Source: Phycisphaeraceae bacterium
GTDB taxonomy: Bacteria; Planctomycetota; Phycisphaerae; Phycisphaerales; Phycisphaeraceae
NCBI GenBank assembly: GCA_020851465.1
Contig: JADZCR010000001.1
Coordinates: 248,001-312,000, forward strand
DNA length: 64,000 bases
Direction of reading: 5' to 3'
Every line of letters starts with the position of its first letter. The first letter of the stretch is position 1. The position numbers were made by a program, and so were the translations under genes. Below, in pieces: positions 35,601 to 44,552 of this stretch. A model generated the notes under the pieces. That model did not search any database, was not told the origin of the DNA, and was given only the letters and a program-made list of their open reading frames with translations.

Positions 35601-38600
35601 CATGCTGCTGTCAAAATCAAAGCTGCGGCCGGCGGACAGTACCGCCTCAGCTATAAGGTCACCGATGCTGCGAAACACGAGATTGAAGGCGGGTACGTCT
35701 TCACCGTGGTCGGCGGAGATTTTGGAGATGGCGCCCAGTTTCGGTTCAACGATCTTGAGTTGATTACCGACAAGCGCGAGTATGCGCCGGGCGAGAAAGT
35801 CCAACTCCAGATCAATACCAATCACGCAGACTCGACCGTGCTGCTTTTTGTCCGCGCTTCCAATTCGACATACCTCGCGCCGAAGCTGATCGCGCTCAAA
35901 GGCAAGAGTGCGCAGGAGGCGATCGAGATTGTGCAAAAGGATATGCCTAACTTTTTTATCGAAGCTCTGACCATCTCAGATGGCAAAGTCTATTCCGAGG
36001 TGCGCGAGATCGTCGTGCCTCCTGCCAGCCGGGTGTTAAACGTGGAAATCACCCCGTCGGCACAACGATACAAGCCCGGCGAAAAGGCAAAGATCAAGAT
36101 CAAACTCACTGGTCCGGACGGCAAACCATTCATCGGCAGCACCGCACTGACAATCTATGACAAGGCGGTCGAATACATCAGCGGCGGGTCAAATGTGCCG
36201 GAAATCAAGGCGTTTTTCTGGAAATGGCGACGTTCACACAGCGTTTCCACGGAGAGCAGTCTCAACAAGATGGGAGACAACCTCGTCAACCGCGGCGAGG
36301 TTGCAATGAATGCGCTGGGGGTGTTTGGCCAGATGGTGGCTTCGCTTGAGGAGCGTCAAGAAGGCGCCCAGGTGGCACCGCTCGCAAGACTACGCCGCGG
36401 CAAGGGTGGCGTCGCGATGGCTGATGCTGCCGAACCCATGAATGCCATGAAGGCCAGCCGTGAAATGCCTATGGCCTCCGCCGCACCAGCAGAGAACGAG
36501 AAAGATGCACTTGGAGCAGTCAATCTGGGTGATGACGACTCCAGTGCCGCAGTAGTAGTACAGCCCACCGTCCGGTCCAACTTCGCAGACACCGCGCTCT
36601 GGGTGGCGAGCCTCACCACCAACGATGCCGGCGAAGGCGAGGTGGAGCTGACCATGCCCGAAAATCTGACAACATGGAAAACCCGAGTCTGGGCGATGGG
36701 ACCGGGCACACAGGTCGGCCAAGGTGAAACGGAGGTCATCACCAGCAAAAACCTGATCGTCCGCCTTCAGGCCCCGCGCTTCTTCGTTGAGAAGGACGAA
36801 GTCGTGCTCTCCGCCAACGTACACAACTATCTCAAGGACAAGAAGCGCGTCAAAGTTGTGCTGGAGGTCGATCAGACGGGCGGCGGGAGGATCGCGCCTA
36901 AAGACATAGCGATCCATCGCATGGACCCGGATCATTGGTCGCTGCCGGAAATCGTGGACGTCCCCGCCAACGGCGAGGCCCGAGTGGATTGGCGCGTGAA
37001 AGTCGAACACGAGGGGCAGATTCTCGTCCGCATGAAAGCCCTCACCGACGAAGAATCCGACGCCATGGAAATGAAGTTTCCCGTCTATGTCCACGGCATG
37101 CTCAAGATGGACTCTTTCTCAGGCGTGATCCGGCCCGACAAGGACTCCGCCTCCGTAACGATGAAGGTGCCTACGGAACGACGCCCCGAGCAAAGCCGCA
37201 TCGAGGTCCGTTACTCCCCGACCCTCGCCGGGGCCATGGTCGACGCGCTGCCTTATCTCGTTGATTTCCCCTATGGCTGCACCGAGCAGACGCTCAACCG
37301 TTTCCTCCCCACCGTCATCACGCAGCAAACGCTGATGAAAATGGGGCTGGATCTCAAAGATATTCAGAAGAAGCGAACCAACCTCAACGCACAGGAGATC
37401 GGCGACGATCAGGCTCGCGCCAACGACTGGAAACGGGTCAAACAGGCGCGACATGGTGACGACGATAACCCCGTCTTTGACTCCGATCGGGTCAACGAAA
37501 TGGTCAAAGCCGGCGTCAATCGCCTGACTTCCATGCAATGCTCCGACGGCGGTTGGGGATGGTTCAGCGGCTGGGGCGAGCAAAGCTACCCGCACACGAC
37601 AGCGCTGGTCGTCCATGGCTTCCAGGTTGCCCGCGCTAATGATGTCGCCATCGTGCCGGGTGTGTATGAGCGCGGCTTCGAATGGCTTAAACGCTACCAA
37701 TCCGAGCAGGTCCGCCTGCTCAAAAACGCTGCAAACAAAGAGCTGCATCGCAACGATTACAAGGATTCCGCCGACAACCTCGACGCCTTCGTTTACATGG
37801 TGCTCGTCGATGGTGGAACCAATGACAAGGACATGCAGGACTTCCTCTACCGCGATCGCAACAACCTTGCGGTGTACGCCAAGGCCATGCTTGGCCTGGC
37901 GCTGAACACGCTCAAGGTCAATGATCGCCGCGACATGATTATCCAGAACATTGAACAGTTCCTCGTTCAGGACGATGAAAACCAAACCGCCTATCTCAAG
38001 CTGCCCGAAAACAACTGGTGGTGGTGCTGGTACGGCAGCGAGAACGAGGCACAGGCCTATTACCTCAAGCTGCTCGCCGCGAGTGATCCAAAGAGCGAAA
38101 AGTCATCGCGGCTCGTGAAGTACCTCATCAACAATCGCCGACACGCTACCTACTGGAACAGCACGCGCGATACTGCGATCGTCGTCGAAGCCTTTGCCGA
38201 TTACATCAAGGCTTCCGGTGAGGATCAGCCGGATATGACGGTCGAGCTGTGGCTCGACGGGAAAAAGCAGAAAGAAGTCACGATCAACAAGGAAAACATC
38301 TTCTCCTTCGACAATAAACTCGTACTCGAAGGCAAAGATGTAACCGCTGGTGAACACAAGCTGGAGTTGCGGCGTCGCGGCAAAGGCTCGGTTTACTTTA
38401 ATGCCTACCTGACGAACTTCACGCTCGAAGATCCGATCAGCAAGGCTGGTCTGGAGATCAAGGTTAACCGCAAATACTACAAGCTCGTACGCGAAGACAA
38501 GACCATCAAAGCCCAGGGCGATCGCGGGCAGGCGGTGGATCAGAAGGTGGAGAAGTATCGTCGGGAGTTGATCCCCGGACCGTTTGATCCGAAGGCAGGC

Positions 38601-38948
38601 AAAGCAACTCCGCTCAAGTCCGGCGACCTCATCGAAATCGAGCTGGAGGTCGATTCAAAGAACGACTACGAATACATCATGCTCGAAGATATGAAGGCTG
38701 CGGGCCTTGAACCCATGGAAGTACGCAGCGGTTACAACGGCAACGAACTGGGCGCATACATGGAATTGCGTGACGAGCGCGTGACGCTTTTCTGCCGCAC
38801 CCTCCCACGAGGCAAGAGCAGCGTGACGTATCGCATGCGGGCGGAAATCCCCGGTGTCTTCAGTGCCCTGCCAACCAGAGCCAGCGCGATGTACGCGCCG
38901 GAACTGCGGGCAAACTCAGACGAGATGAAGGTGACGGTGGAGGATTAA
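32640..38948 (+). CDS. Bacterial alpha-2-macroglobulin-like protein with thioester motif
   Basis: A 2102-residue exported protein. An N-terminal hydrophobic segment (FRIWLPTLLLIVATAALIV) is followed by AQPEPA, so it is secreted or anchored; I do not see a lipobox cysteine. Residues up to ~500 include TPR-like helices, then MG/MG2 beta domains, and the A2M core around SNFADTALW. The thioester site is YGCTEQ with Cys1547, and an alpha-alpha toroid follows (SDGGWGWFSG). Such proteins trap attacking proteases in the periplasm and pair in many bacteria with a PbpC-type glycosyltransferase, which is absent here. Residues 810-852 are an odd Trp/Tyr/Pro-rich insertion with 12 tryptophans. I chose the ATG at 32640 because a ggag site precedes it and the signal segment starts there; the frame opens 99 nt earlier. 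Confidence 0.88.
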   Translation: MLHSFFRIWLPTLLLIVATAALIVQAQPEPAAMTPESLRKKATKAMNDGNCNIAYETYRKLVLDPAADPARVSADLNESVQALRNLGRPNEVDAYVEDAVALHKGNWRLLVQAATIYLYSEHQGFIVAGKFERGPHRGGVGGRRVWSDERDRVRALQLMQQAMPLVLKDGDKAEAAQFHLSLAQFVLGQRGDSDAWRLQYLTDLTKLPDYDENYPYHYYNGNSKGAPVNADGSPVLHHIPKSWNNAQSDGERWRWCLMQAMELDVTRKYEVQFNYANFLHQQFGVQTMTYAYSGMRGFGRDDEDDDTRKNESGVYEVKTLDESETIARLANGIKRFKLADEFNPIHVLRELLSSKDVNYAWRAAEMLAQIFEDRQQYDKAADLWRQLVANYGNNDQKANWQRRLDQIVKNWGQFEPIGTQAANEAAKVGFRFRNGDHVSFEAFQIDVKTLLNDLKDYIRNKPKEVDWNRFDVNNLGYNLLERDQKYVGEKVDAWEQDLKPRAGHFDRLIEIETPLKKAGAYLVTAKMKDGNVSRIVLWIADTALIKKPLDGGMFYFAADAVSGKPIAKANLEFFGYRTRWVPNDAKDRGGGHYVIDTQNFAEFTDADGQFLSKLPNDNDRNSYQWLITATTPEGRLAYLGFTNIWAGRYYDYQYNQTKTFVITDRPVYRPDQTVKFKAWINHAQYDQKNKSAFAGQKFAVEIYDPRHEKVWAGTLTADEYGGVDGELSLPKDAALGVYQILFINHGGVGTFRVEEYKKPEFEVSVEAPTEPVMLGDKVTATIKANYLFGAPVTEGKVKYKVLRTGFESTWYPLASWDWFYEPGYWWFACDYPWYPGWGYWGCKRPWFPWWGWRPPQQPELVAEAEAPLTADGTVKVEIDTALAKAIHADEDHRYEITAEVTDASRRVIAGKGTVLVSRKPFKVYAWVTRGYYRTGDVVEASFSAQTLDNKPVKGTGVLHLYSVTYGKDMKPVEKEVQRWELPTDESGHAAVKIKAAAGGQYRLSYKVTDAAKHEIEGGYVFTVVGGDFGDGAQFRFNDLELITDKREYAPGEKVQLQINTNHADSTVLLFVRASNSTYLAPKLIALKGKSAQEAIEIVQKDMPNFFIEALTISDGKVYSEVREIVVPPASRVLNVEITPSAQRYKPGEKAKIKIKLTGPDGKPFIGSTALTIYDKAVEYISGGSNVPEIKAFFWKWRRSHSVSTESSLNKMGDNLVNRGEVAMNALGVFGQMVASLEERQEGAQVAPLARLRRGKGGVAMADAAEPMNAMKASREMPMASAAPAENEKDALGAVNLGDDDSSAAVVVQPTVRSNFADTALWVASLTTNDAGEGEVELTMPENLTTWKTRVWAMGPGTQVGQGETEVITSKNLIVRLQAPRFFVEKDEVVLSANVHNYLKDKKRVKVVLEVDQTGGGRIAPKDIAIHRMDPDHWSLPEIVDVPANGEARVDWRVKVEHEGQILVRMKALTDEESDAMEMKFPVYVHGMLKMDSFSGVIRPDKDSASVTMKVPTERRPEQSRIEVRYSPTLAGAMVDALPYLVDFPYGCTEQTLNRFLPTVITQQTLMKMGLDLKDIQKKRTNLNAQEIGDDQARANDWKRVKQARHGDDDNPVFDSDRVNEMVKAGVNRLTSMQCSDGGWGWFSGWGEQSYPHTTALVVHGFQVARANDVAIVPGVYERGFEWLKRYQSEQVRLLKNAANKELHRNDYKDSADNLDAFVYMVLVDGGTNDKDMQDFLYRDRNNLAVYAKAMLGLALNTLKVNDRRDMIIQNIEQFLVQDDENQTAYLKLPENNWWWCWYGSENEAQAYYLKLLAASDPKSEKSSRLVKYLINNRRHATYWNSTRDTAIVVEAFADYIKASGEDQPDMTVELWLDGKKQKEVTINKENIFSFDNKLVLEGKDVTAGEHKLELRRRGKGSVYFNAYLTNFTLEDPISKAGLEIKVNRKYYKLVREDKTIKAQGDRGQAVDQKVEKYRRELIPGPFDPKAGKATPLKSGDLIEIELEVDSKNDYEYIMLEDMKAAGLEPMEVRSGYNGNELGAYMELRDERVTLFCRTLPRGKSSVTYRMRAEIPGVFSALPTRASAMYAPELRANSDEMKVTVED

Positions 38949-38977
38949 CGCGGATGGTGATTGGATAAGGATCGCCG

Positions 38978-39910
38978 TCAGCGCGGCGGGCCGAGAATCT
39001 TCCGTAATTGTCCGTCGTTTGCCGACAGTAATTGCTCTGCGGCGGCGCGATCGACCTCGCGCCTTGCCATGACCAGCGCGAGCTTCACGCTGCCGCCGGC
39101 TTTTTCGAGAAGCGTCAGTGCGTCTTCCCGCGTGAGGCTGGTTTGTCCGGCAATAATTCGCGCCGCGCGGTCAACGAGCTTGGCGTTGGTCGCACGGAGA
39201 TCCACCATCAGGTTGCCCCATACCTTGCCCAATCGAACCATCGCGACCGTGGTGATCATGTTGAGTGCGAGCTTTGTCGCGGTGCCCGCCTTCATCCGGG
39301 TCGAACCGGTGACCGCTTCGGGGCCGACCAGCAGCTCAACGACATGGTGGGGATGTGTGTCCGCAACTCGGCCCGATATTTCGCCGTCCAGCTTTACGCA
39401 GCAAATCATCCCCGTCCGCGCGCCGCGTCCCTTCGCCAGCCGAATCGCCCCCCACACATAAGGCGTCGTTCCGCCCGCCGCGATACCGACGACCACGTCG
39501 TCAGGGCCTATCTTCAGCTTCTCGATCTCCGCACGCGCGCCGTTAGGATCATCTTCCGCCCCCTCGCTGCTGTTGCGCAAGGCGGAGTCGCCTCCCGCAA
39601 TGATGCCGACCACCATCGAGGGATCCGTGTGAAACGTAGGCGGACACTCGGAAGCGTCGAGCACTCCCAGGCGGCCGGAAGTACCCGCACCGAAATAAAT
39701 GAGCCTTCCGCCGCGCTCAAATGCAGCAACGACATCCTCGACGAGCCTTGCGATTGCAGGGATCGCTGCGCCGACCGCAGCGGGAATCATCGCGTCTTGA
39801 TTGTTGAGCAGCCGCAGCGCGTCGCCGATCGACACCGCATCGAGCGCAGCTGACTGCGTGTTGCGCTGCTCGGTGGCGAGGTGGCCGCGATTGGGAAGGT
39901 CGGTACTCAT
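38978..39910 (-). CDS. murQ: N-acetylmuramic acid 6-phosphate etherase
   Basis: A 310-residue cytoplasmic SIS-domain lyase that removes D-lactate from MurNAc-6-phosphate to give GlcNAc-6-phosphate, the last step of cell-wall sugar recycling. It carries the phosphosugar loop GAGTSGRLG (74-82), the catalytic Glu88 in DASECPP and the second Glu119 in EGAEDD, equivalent to Glu83 and Glu114 of the E. coli enzyme. Length is normal. AnmK, which makes its substrate, is encoded 82 nt upstream on the same strand, so this is most likely a two-gene operon. Confidence 0.95.
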   Translation of the reverse strand: MSTDLPNRGHLATEQRNTQSAALDAVSIGDALRLLNNQDAMIPAAVGAAIPAIARLVEDVVAAFERGGRLIYFGAGTSGRLGVLDASECPPTFHTDPSMVVGIIAGGDSALRNSSEGAEDDPNGARAEIEKLKIGPDDVVVGIAAGGTTPYVWGAIRLAKGRGARTGMICCVKLDGEISGRVADTHPHHVVELLVGPEAVTGSTRMKAGTATKLALNMITTVAMVRLGKVWGNLMVDLRATNAKLVDRAARIIAGQTSLTREDALTLLEKAGGSVKLALVMARREVDRAAAEQLLSANDGQLRKILGPPR

Positions 39911-39992
39911 TGCTTCATCTCACAGCGGTTGCTGTTGTTTGACTCGATTCTTGACCAGGGCTGGAGAATGTTTCTCCTCTGTTCTATCTCCT

Positions 39993-41138
39993 TCACGGAT
40001 ACGCCCACGCCCCCGCGCGGCCGGGAGCTGTTGCCCCCGTCACCTGCGGCAGCGTGATCGGCACGCCATCCTGTGAAAGCGCGCCAAGCACCGCGAACCC
40101 CATCGCTTCACGGGCATCAATCGGAATTCCTACCTCGTCGGAGAGAACGACTTTGTCGGTCTCCGAGATTCGGGCCTTCATTTCGTTGACCAGTGTCGGA
40201 TTTCGGGCACCGCCTCCCGCGAGGATCACACGGTCGGGGCGCATTGTTCTGCTGACCGCCGCGATCCGATTCACAATTTCGACGACGGCGGCGGCCAGCA
40301 CCTCACGAGGTCGAAGTTTCGCGCCGGTGACTCGTATCAGTTCATCAAACCACGCATCATCAAACTGCTCGCGGCCATGAGAGCGAACACGATCAATCCG
40401 CTCCGACACCATGCGCCCGATCGTGCCAATCATCGACTCATCCGGCTTCGCCCCGGTTGAAAATCGCCCGTCGGCATCAAATTGATGAGGCGGAAACAGT
40501 CGTGATACCAAGCCGTCCAACAGCAAATTACATGGACCGATGTCGGCTCCCCGGATGGACCGCCGCGGCTCTTTTAGATCGGTCCAATAGGTGACATTGC
40601 AGATGCCGCCAAGGTTGACTACCAGATCGCGCGGCCCTCGATACATCACCCAGTCACTCAGGGGTGTGATCGGCGCGCCCTGACCGCCGGCGACCAGATC
40701 CGCCTGTCGCAGGTCGTAGCACGTCGGCACTTTCAACCGTCGCACGATCGGCCAGGGATCAAAGAGTTGCCACGACATCCCCGCATTTCCGCTTGCTTCG
40801 CGGTTGTCGGGTGCATGCCAGATCGTCTGACCGTGGGCAACGACAAAATCCAGCTGCCCGCAACCTTCCTGTTTGCAAAGCTGCTCAACCACCTCCGCGT
40901 GGAGTTCGCCGAGCCTGCGTGACGCCCGCATGAATCGGATCGGCTCTGCCGCGCCGCCGCTTGCAAAGTGGCGTAACTCATCACGCAGGCTGTCCAGCGG
41001 TGCGCTCACCATGCCGACATACTTCGTCTTCATCTCCAAGCCATGACCGGAGATGACGACCAGAGCAGCGTCGAGACCATCGAGGCTCGTGCCGGTCATG
41101 CAGCCGGCGACCAGACGAATGTCGAGTTGGTTGCTCAT
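39993..41138 (-). CDS. anmK: Anhydro-N-acetylmuramic acid kinase
   Basis: A 381-residue cytoplasmic kinase that phosphorylates and opens 1,6-anhydroMurNAc to MurNAc-6-phosphate with ATP. The ATP-binding start GCMTGTSLDGLDA (12-24) and the later GGICNVTYW and LAGGGARNPTLV segments match the family, as does the length. It is the first gene of the anmK-murQ operon. It is divergent from the oxidoreductase gene at 41195 (56 nt), and an AmpG-like muropeptide permease lies 2 kb away, completing uptake, kinase and etherase steps. Confidence 0.95.
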   Translation of the reverse strand: MSNQLDIRLVAGCMTGTSLDGLDAALVVISGHGLEMKTKYVGMVSAPLDSLRDELRHFASGGAAEPIRFMRASRRLGELHAEVVEQLCKQEGCGQLDFVVAHGQTIWHAPDNREASGNAGMSWQLFDPWPIVRRLKVPTCYDLRQADLVAGGQGAPITPLSDWVMYRGPRDLVVNLGGICNVTYWTDLKEPRRSIRGADIGPCNLLLDGLVSRLFPPHQFDADGRFSTGAKPDESMIGTIGRMVSERIDRVRSHGREQFDDAWFDELIRVTGAKLRPREVLAAAVVEIVNRIAAVSRTMRPDRVILAGGGARNPTLVNEMKARISETDKVVLSDEVGIPIDAREAMGFAVLGALSQDGVPITLPQVTGATAPGRAGAWAYP

Positions 41139-41194
41139 CCGGCTGATTAGCTTATCCTTTTCGTTCCCCGAATCGCCTTACAAGAGATTTAATC

Positions 41195-42298
41195 ATGGCT
41201 GACAACCCTTCACCCAAACCTGTTCGCCTCGGCTTCGTCGGTGCGGGCTACATGGGACAACTCGCCCACATCGAAAACTACTGGAAACTACCCGGCGTCG
41301 AGCTGGTTGCACTCGCGGAAGGACGCCCAAAGACCGCAGCACTGGTCGCCAGAACTTATGGCATCGGCGAGGTCTATGGCCACCACAGTGAAATGCTCGC
41401 CAAGGCAAAGCTCGATGCGGTTGTGGCGATCACGCCGTTTCAACTCAACGCAGAACTGGTCGAAGACGCGCTCAATGCCGGCAAACACGTCATCACTGAA
41501 AAACCGCAGGTCAATACCTCGAAAAAGGGGCACGAGCTGATCGAGCTGGCAAAAAGAAAAAACCTGATTTATCAGGTCGGGTACATGAAACGGTTCGACC
41601 CCGGCGTACGCTGGGCCAAGGCGCGCATCGCCGCCTGGAAAGAAAGCAACGAATACGGGCCGATGATCTCGATGCGCCTCTGGTGCTCGCACGGAGCCTG
41701 GAACTGGTTCCGGGAGCCAGCCCTCAATGCGGGTGACGAGCCGGCTGTCTATCCATCAAAAATCGAACCCAAACCCGACTGGATGACGGAAGAAACCTGG
41801 GGCTGGCGCGGCCATATGGGCTGGACCAACTACTACTCACACCAAACGAACCTCGCGCGATACGTAGCTGGTGAAGACTACACCCTTGAGTACGCCAAGC
41901 AGCTCGACCTGCCGTCAGGACGAAGTCACCTGATTTTCTGCGGCTTTGAGAAAAGCCGGGCAAATCTGCTGCTGGAGTTCACCGGCCATTCACATAACCA
42001 CTGGGACGAGGGCGTTGAAGTCCGCTTTGCGCGGGCGACCCTACATATCAAAATGCCTGCTCCGCTTGCTTCGCGGCAGATCGCGGAGGTGCGGGCGTAT
42101 GAATTTCCGCAAAAAGGTGAAGCGCGGGAGACGAGACCGTTCCTCGAGCCTATCGACGGATTTGCTGCCCAGGCGCGGCAATTTGTCGCCTGTGTCCGGG
42201 GCGAAGAGTCTCCCCTCTCACCCGCAGCGGAGGCTGTCAAAGAAATCGAGTTCTCTGAATCGTTAATGCGTGTTTATCAGGATCGCAACAAACCATGA
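41195..42298 (+). CDS. Gfo/Idh/MocA-family oxidoreductase
   Basis: A 367-residue NAD(P)-dependent sugar oxidoreductase. The N-terminal Rossmann domain has the motif GFVGAGYMGQ, the conserved EKP (ITEKPQVNT, the catalytic Lys of the family) and the following GYMKRFDPG. A C-terminal alpha/beta domain completes the usual length. The family oxidises hydroxyls of sugars, inositols or related compounds; the substrate is not predictable. The stop overlaps the start of the following sugar isomerase by 4 nt (ATGA), so the two act together, possibly on an amino sugar or lactyl derivative given the cell-wall-recycling neighbours. That is speculation. Confidence 0.88.
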   Translation: MADNPSPKPVRLGFVGAGYMGQLAHIENYWKLPGVELVALAEGRPKTAALVARTYGIGEVYGHHSEMLAKAKLDAVVAITPFQLNAELVEDALNAGKHVITEKPQVNTSKKGHELIELAKRKNLIYQVGYMKRFDPGVRWAKARIAAWKESNEYGPMISMRLWCSHGAWNWFREPALNAGDEPAVYPSKIEPKPDWMTEETWGWRGHMGWTNYYSHQTNLARYVAGEDYTLEYAKQLDLPSGRSHLIFCGFEKSRANLLLEFTGHSHNHWDEGVEVRFARATLHIKMPAPLASRQIAEVRAYEFPQKGEARETRPFLEPIDGFAAQARQFVACVRGEESPLSPAAEAVKEIEFSESLMRVYQDRNKP

Positions 42299-43131
42299 AA
42301 ACCAACCAAATTGCTATCAACTCAATTTCGACCCGGCACAAAGACCTTGACGAGGCGCTTGCTTCGTATGCCGCGGCGGGATTTCGGCATGTCGAGTTTG
42401 CGATCCCACAGGTCAAACAGTGGATGAATACTCCCTCCGCCAACGCGCGATCAGCAGCCGACTTGAAGACGCTGCTCGCAAAACACGGGCTGGACTGCAT
42501 TGGCGGATTTGAGACTTCCCTGACCGCCTTTGGTGACGCGGAAGCGAGAAAAAAGAACCACGCGCTCCACATCGCCAACGCGACGCTCATGAGCGAGCTG
42601 TCAGGCGGTGCGCCGGTCACCCTGGTGATGGGAACCGATGGCGACTCGGTGAACAACCTCGACACCCTCAAGGCCATCGGCCGGACCGCGCGGGAGCTGG
42701 CTCGTGAATTTCCACGAGGTGCGAAGATCGGGCTGGAGTTCAACTGGTCGCCCGTGATGAAGTCGCTCCGAAGCGCCTCCGTCGTGGTCGAAGAGGCAAA
42801 CGATGACCGCGTTGGCATCCTTTTTGACCCCGCCCACTATCACTGCACTCCGAGCAAGTTTGATGACCTGACACCCAAGGTTGTAAAGCAAATCGTACAC
42901 GTGCACGTGGACGACATGCGCGACAAGCCAGGCGACCGCAGTGACTGCAACGCGGATCGCGTATTGCCGGGGGAAGGCGTCGTTGGGATCAAAAAGTTGA
43001 TTAACCACCTTGAAGCACTGGGTTATCGCGGGTTGTTTTCGATTGAGATGTTCAGTGAGGAACTCTGGGCGATGCCCTCGCAGGTCGCGGCGAAAAAAAT
43101 GTACGACGCCATGACAAGGCTCGCGTCATAA
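42295..43131 (+). CDS. Sugar phosphate isomerase/epimerase (TIM-barrel, xylose-isomerase-like)
   Basis: A 278-residue protein of the AP_endonuclease_2/IolE-like TIM-barrel family. The conserved metal-binding pattern is visible: Glu in IGLEFNWSP, FDPAHYHC, VHVHVDDM and a final Glu in FSIEMFSEELW. Members isomerise or epimerise sugars and inosose using a divalent metal. It overlaps the upstream Gfo/Idh/MocA gene by 4 nt, a very common pairing in planctomycetes and in carbohydrate catabolism. No substrate can be assigned. A small inverted repeat (acgcaa/ttgcgt, 43131-43152) lies at its end without a T run, so I do not call it a terminator. Confidence 0.88.
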   Translation: MKTNQIAINSISTRHKDLDEALASYAAAGFRHVEFAIPQVKQWMNTPSANARSAADLKTLLAKHGLDCIGGFETSLTAFGDAEARKKNHALHIANATLMSELSGGAPVTLVMGTDGDSVNNLDTLKAIGRTARELAREFPRGAKIGLEFNWSPVMKSLRSASVVVEEANDDRVGILFDPAHYHCTPSKFDDLTPKVVKQIVHVHVDDMRDKPGDRSDCNADRVLPGEGVVGIKKLINHLEALGYRGLFSIEMFSEELWAMPSQVAAKKMYDAMTRLAS

Positions 43132-43213
43132 CGCAACGGCGTTTGATTGCGTAAATGCTCCTTCCTTTGCATAAGCTGCAAGCGATCGGGAGATACTCGC
43201 CGATAAACCCCGG

Positions 43214-44485
43214 ATGGCCCTGCGGCGCGAAACACTCACGGAGGTTTATCTCAATCGGCGGATGGCAGCACTTGTTCTGCTTGGGTTTTCCTCCGGCCTG
43301 CCGCTGCTGCTGACTCAGGACACGATGGTCGCCTGGCTCAAGGATGCCAAGGTGTCCATCGAGGGGATCGGCGTGTTCGCGCTAGTTGGCCTGCCTTATT
43401 CCCTCAAATTTCTCTGGGCACCGGCGATGGACCGATTTTCGCCGCGCCTTGGCCGGCTCGGACGGCGAAGAAGCTGGCTCGTGATCGCGCAGGTGCTGCT
43501 CATCATCGCGATCGCTGCAATGGGATTGATCGATCCCGGCCAGAAGGTGTTTCTCTTCGGCGCGATGGCGATGACGGTCGCCTTCTGTTCAGCTAGCCAG
43601 GACATCGTTTCCGACGCCTACCGTACGGACATTCTGCCCCACCAGGAGTTGGGAGTCGGCGCTGCTTTTCACGTGAACGGCTACCGCATCGCGATGATTG
43701 TCGCTGGAGGCGCAGCCCTGATCCTTGCCGACTACATCGGCTGGAAAAGCGTCTATCTCTTCATGGCGGTGGGATTGTCTGTCGGGCTGCTGGGCACCCT
43801 GCTGGCGCCGGAACCGCCATCACAGGCGCAACCTGAAAGTTTCGCAGCCGCTGTGGTCGAGCCGTTCCGCGATTTCTTTATCCGCAACGGCAATGCTGCG
43901 TGGTTCGTCCTGATTTTCGTCTTTTGCTTCAAGCTGCCCGATCCCATGGCTTCGTGGCAGACCAACACTTTTCTCAAAACACTCCAATTTTCCAATTCTG
44001 ACATCGGCATCGCTCGCCAATGGTTTGGGCTGGTCGTCACGATCGTCGGAGCCTTGATCGGCGGCGGGATCGTGGCGCGGCTCGGACTGATCCGCTCACT
44101 CTGGATCATCGGCGCACTCCAGGCGGCAAGCAACGCAGGGTTTCTCCTGCTGGCTCTCAGCACCAAGTCCTACCCGCTCATGATTTCCGTCATAGGCTTC
44201 GAAGCGTTCTGCGCGGGACTGGTGACGGCAGGATTCGTGGCTTATCTCATGAGTCAATGCTCCACCCGCTACTCAGCAACACAGTACGCCCTGCTGACCA
44301 GTCTGATGGCGCTGGCGGGCGTGCTGATCAAGACGCCGACGGGCTATCTGGCCCAGGCGGTGGGCTGGCCGTGGTTTTTCACGATCACCATTCTCGCGGG
44401 ATTACCCGGAATGATCATGCTGCTGTTCTTGCGCGAACCGGTAACCTCTCAGGCTCTCGACGTGTTGCTGTCTTCCGACACTTAA
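43214..44485 (+). CDS. AmpG-like major facilitator superfamily muropeptide permease
   Basis: A 423-residue inner-membrane protein with about 12 helices. The start YLNRRMAALVLLGFSSGLPLLLTQDTMVAWL closely follows the AmpG pattern (GFSSGLPL...AWL), followed by GLPYSLKFLWAP.D (residues ~57-70) and RRRSWLV. AmpG imports GlcNAc-anhydroMurNAc-peptides from the periplasm for cell-wall recycling. Its position beside anmK and murQ supports this function strongly. It begins 82 nt after the sugar isomerase on the same strand. No NagZ or AmpD-type gene is visible in the window. Confidence 0.85.
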   Translation: MALRRETLTEVYLNRRMAALVLLGFSSGLPLLLTQDTMVAWLKDAKVSIEGIGVFALVGLPYSLKFLWAPAMDRFSPRLGRLGRRRSWLVIAQVLLIIAIAAMGLIDPGQKVFLFGAMAMTVAFCSASQDIVSDAYRTDILPHQELGVGAAFHVNGYRIAMIVAGGAALILADYIGWKSVYLFMAVGLSVGLLGTLLAPEPPSQAQPESFAAAVVEPFRDFFIRNGNAAWFVLIFVFCFKLPDPMASWQTNTFLKTLQFSNSDIGIARQWFGLVVTIVGALIGGGIVARLGLIRSLWIIGALQAASNAGFLLLALSTKSYPLMISVIGFEAFCAGLVTAGFVAYLMSQCSTRYSATQYALLTSLMALAGVLIKTPTGYLAQAVGWPWFFTITILAGLPGMIMLLFLREPVTSQALDVLLSSDT

Positions 44486-44552
44486 TAAAACATGACCGCG
44501 TGACACTGCTGCCTGCGAGTGGCGTACCACAGACCTCTTTTCGCTGCGTCAT

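Noticed and set aside
43131..43152. Inverted repeat acgcaa/ttgcgt as terminator
   Set aside because: Short stem, no T run and it overlaps the stop codon; too weak.
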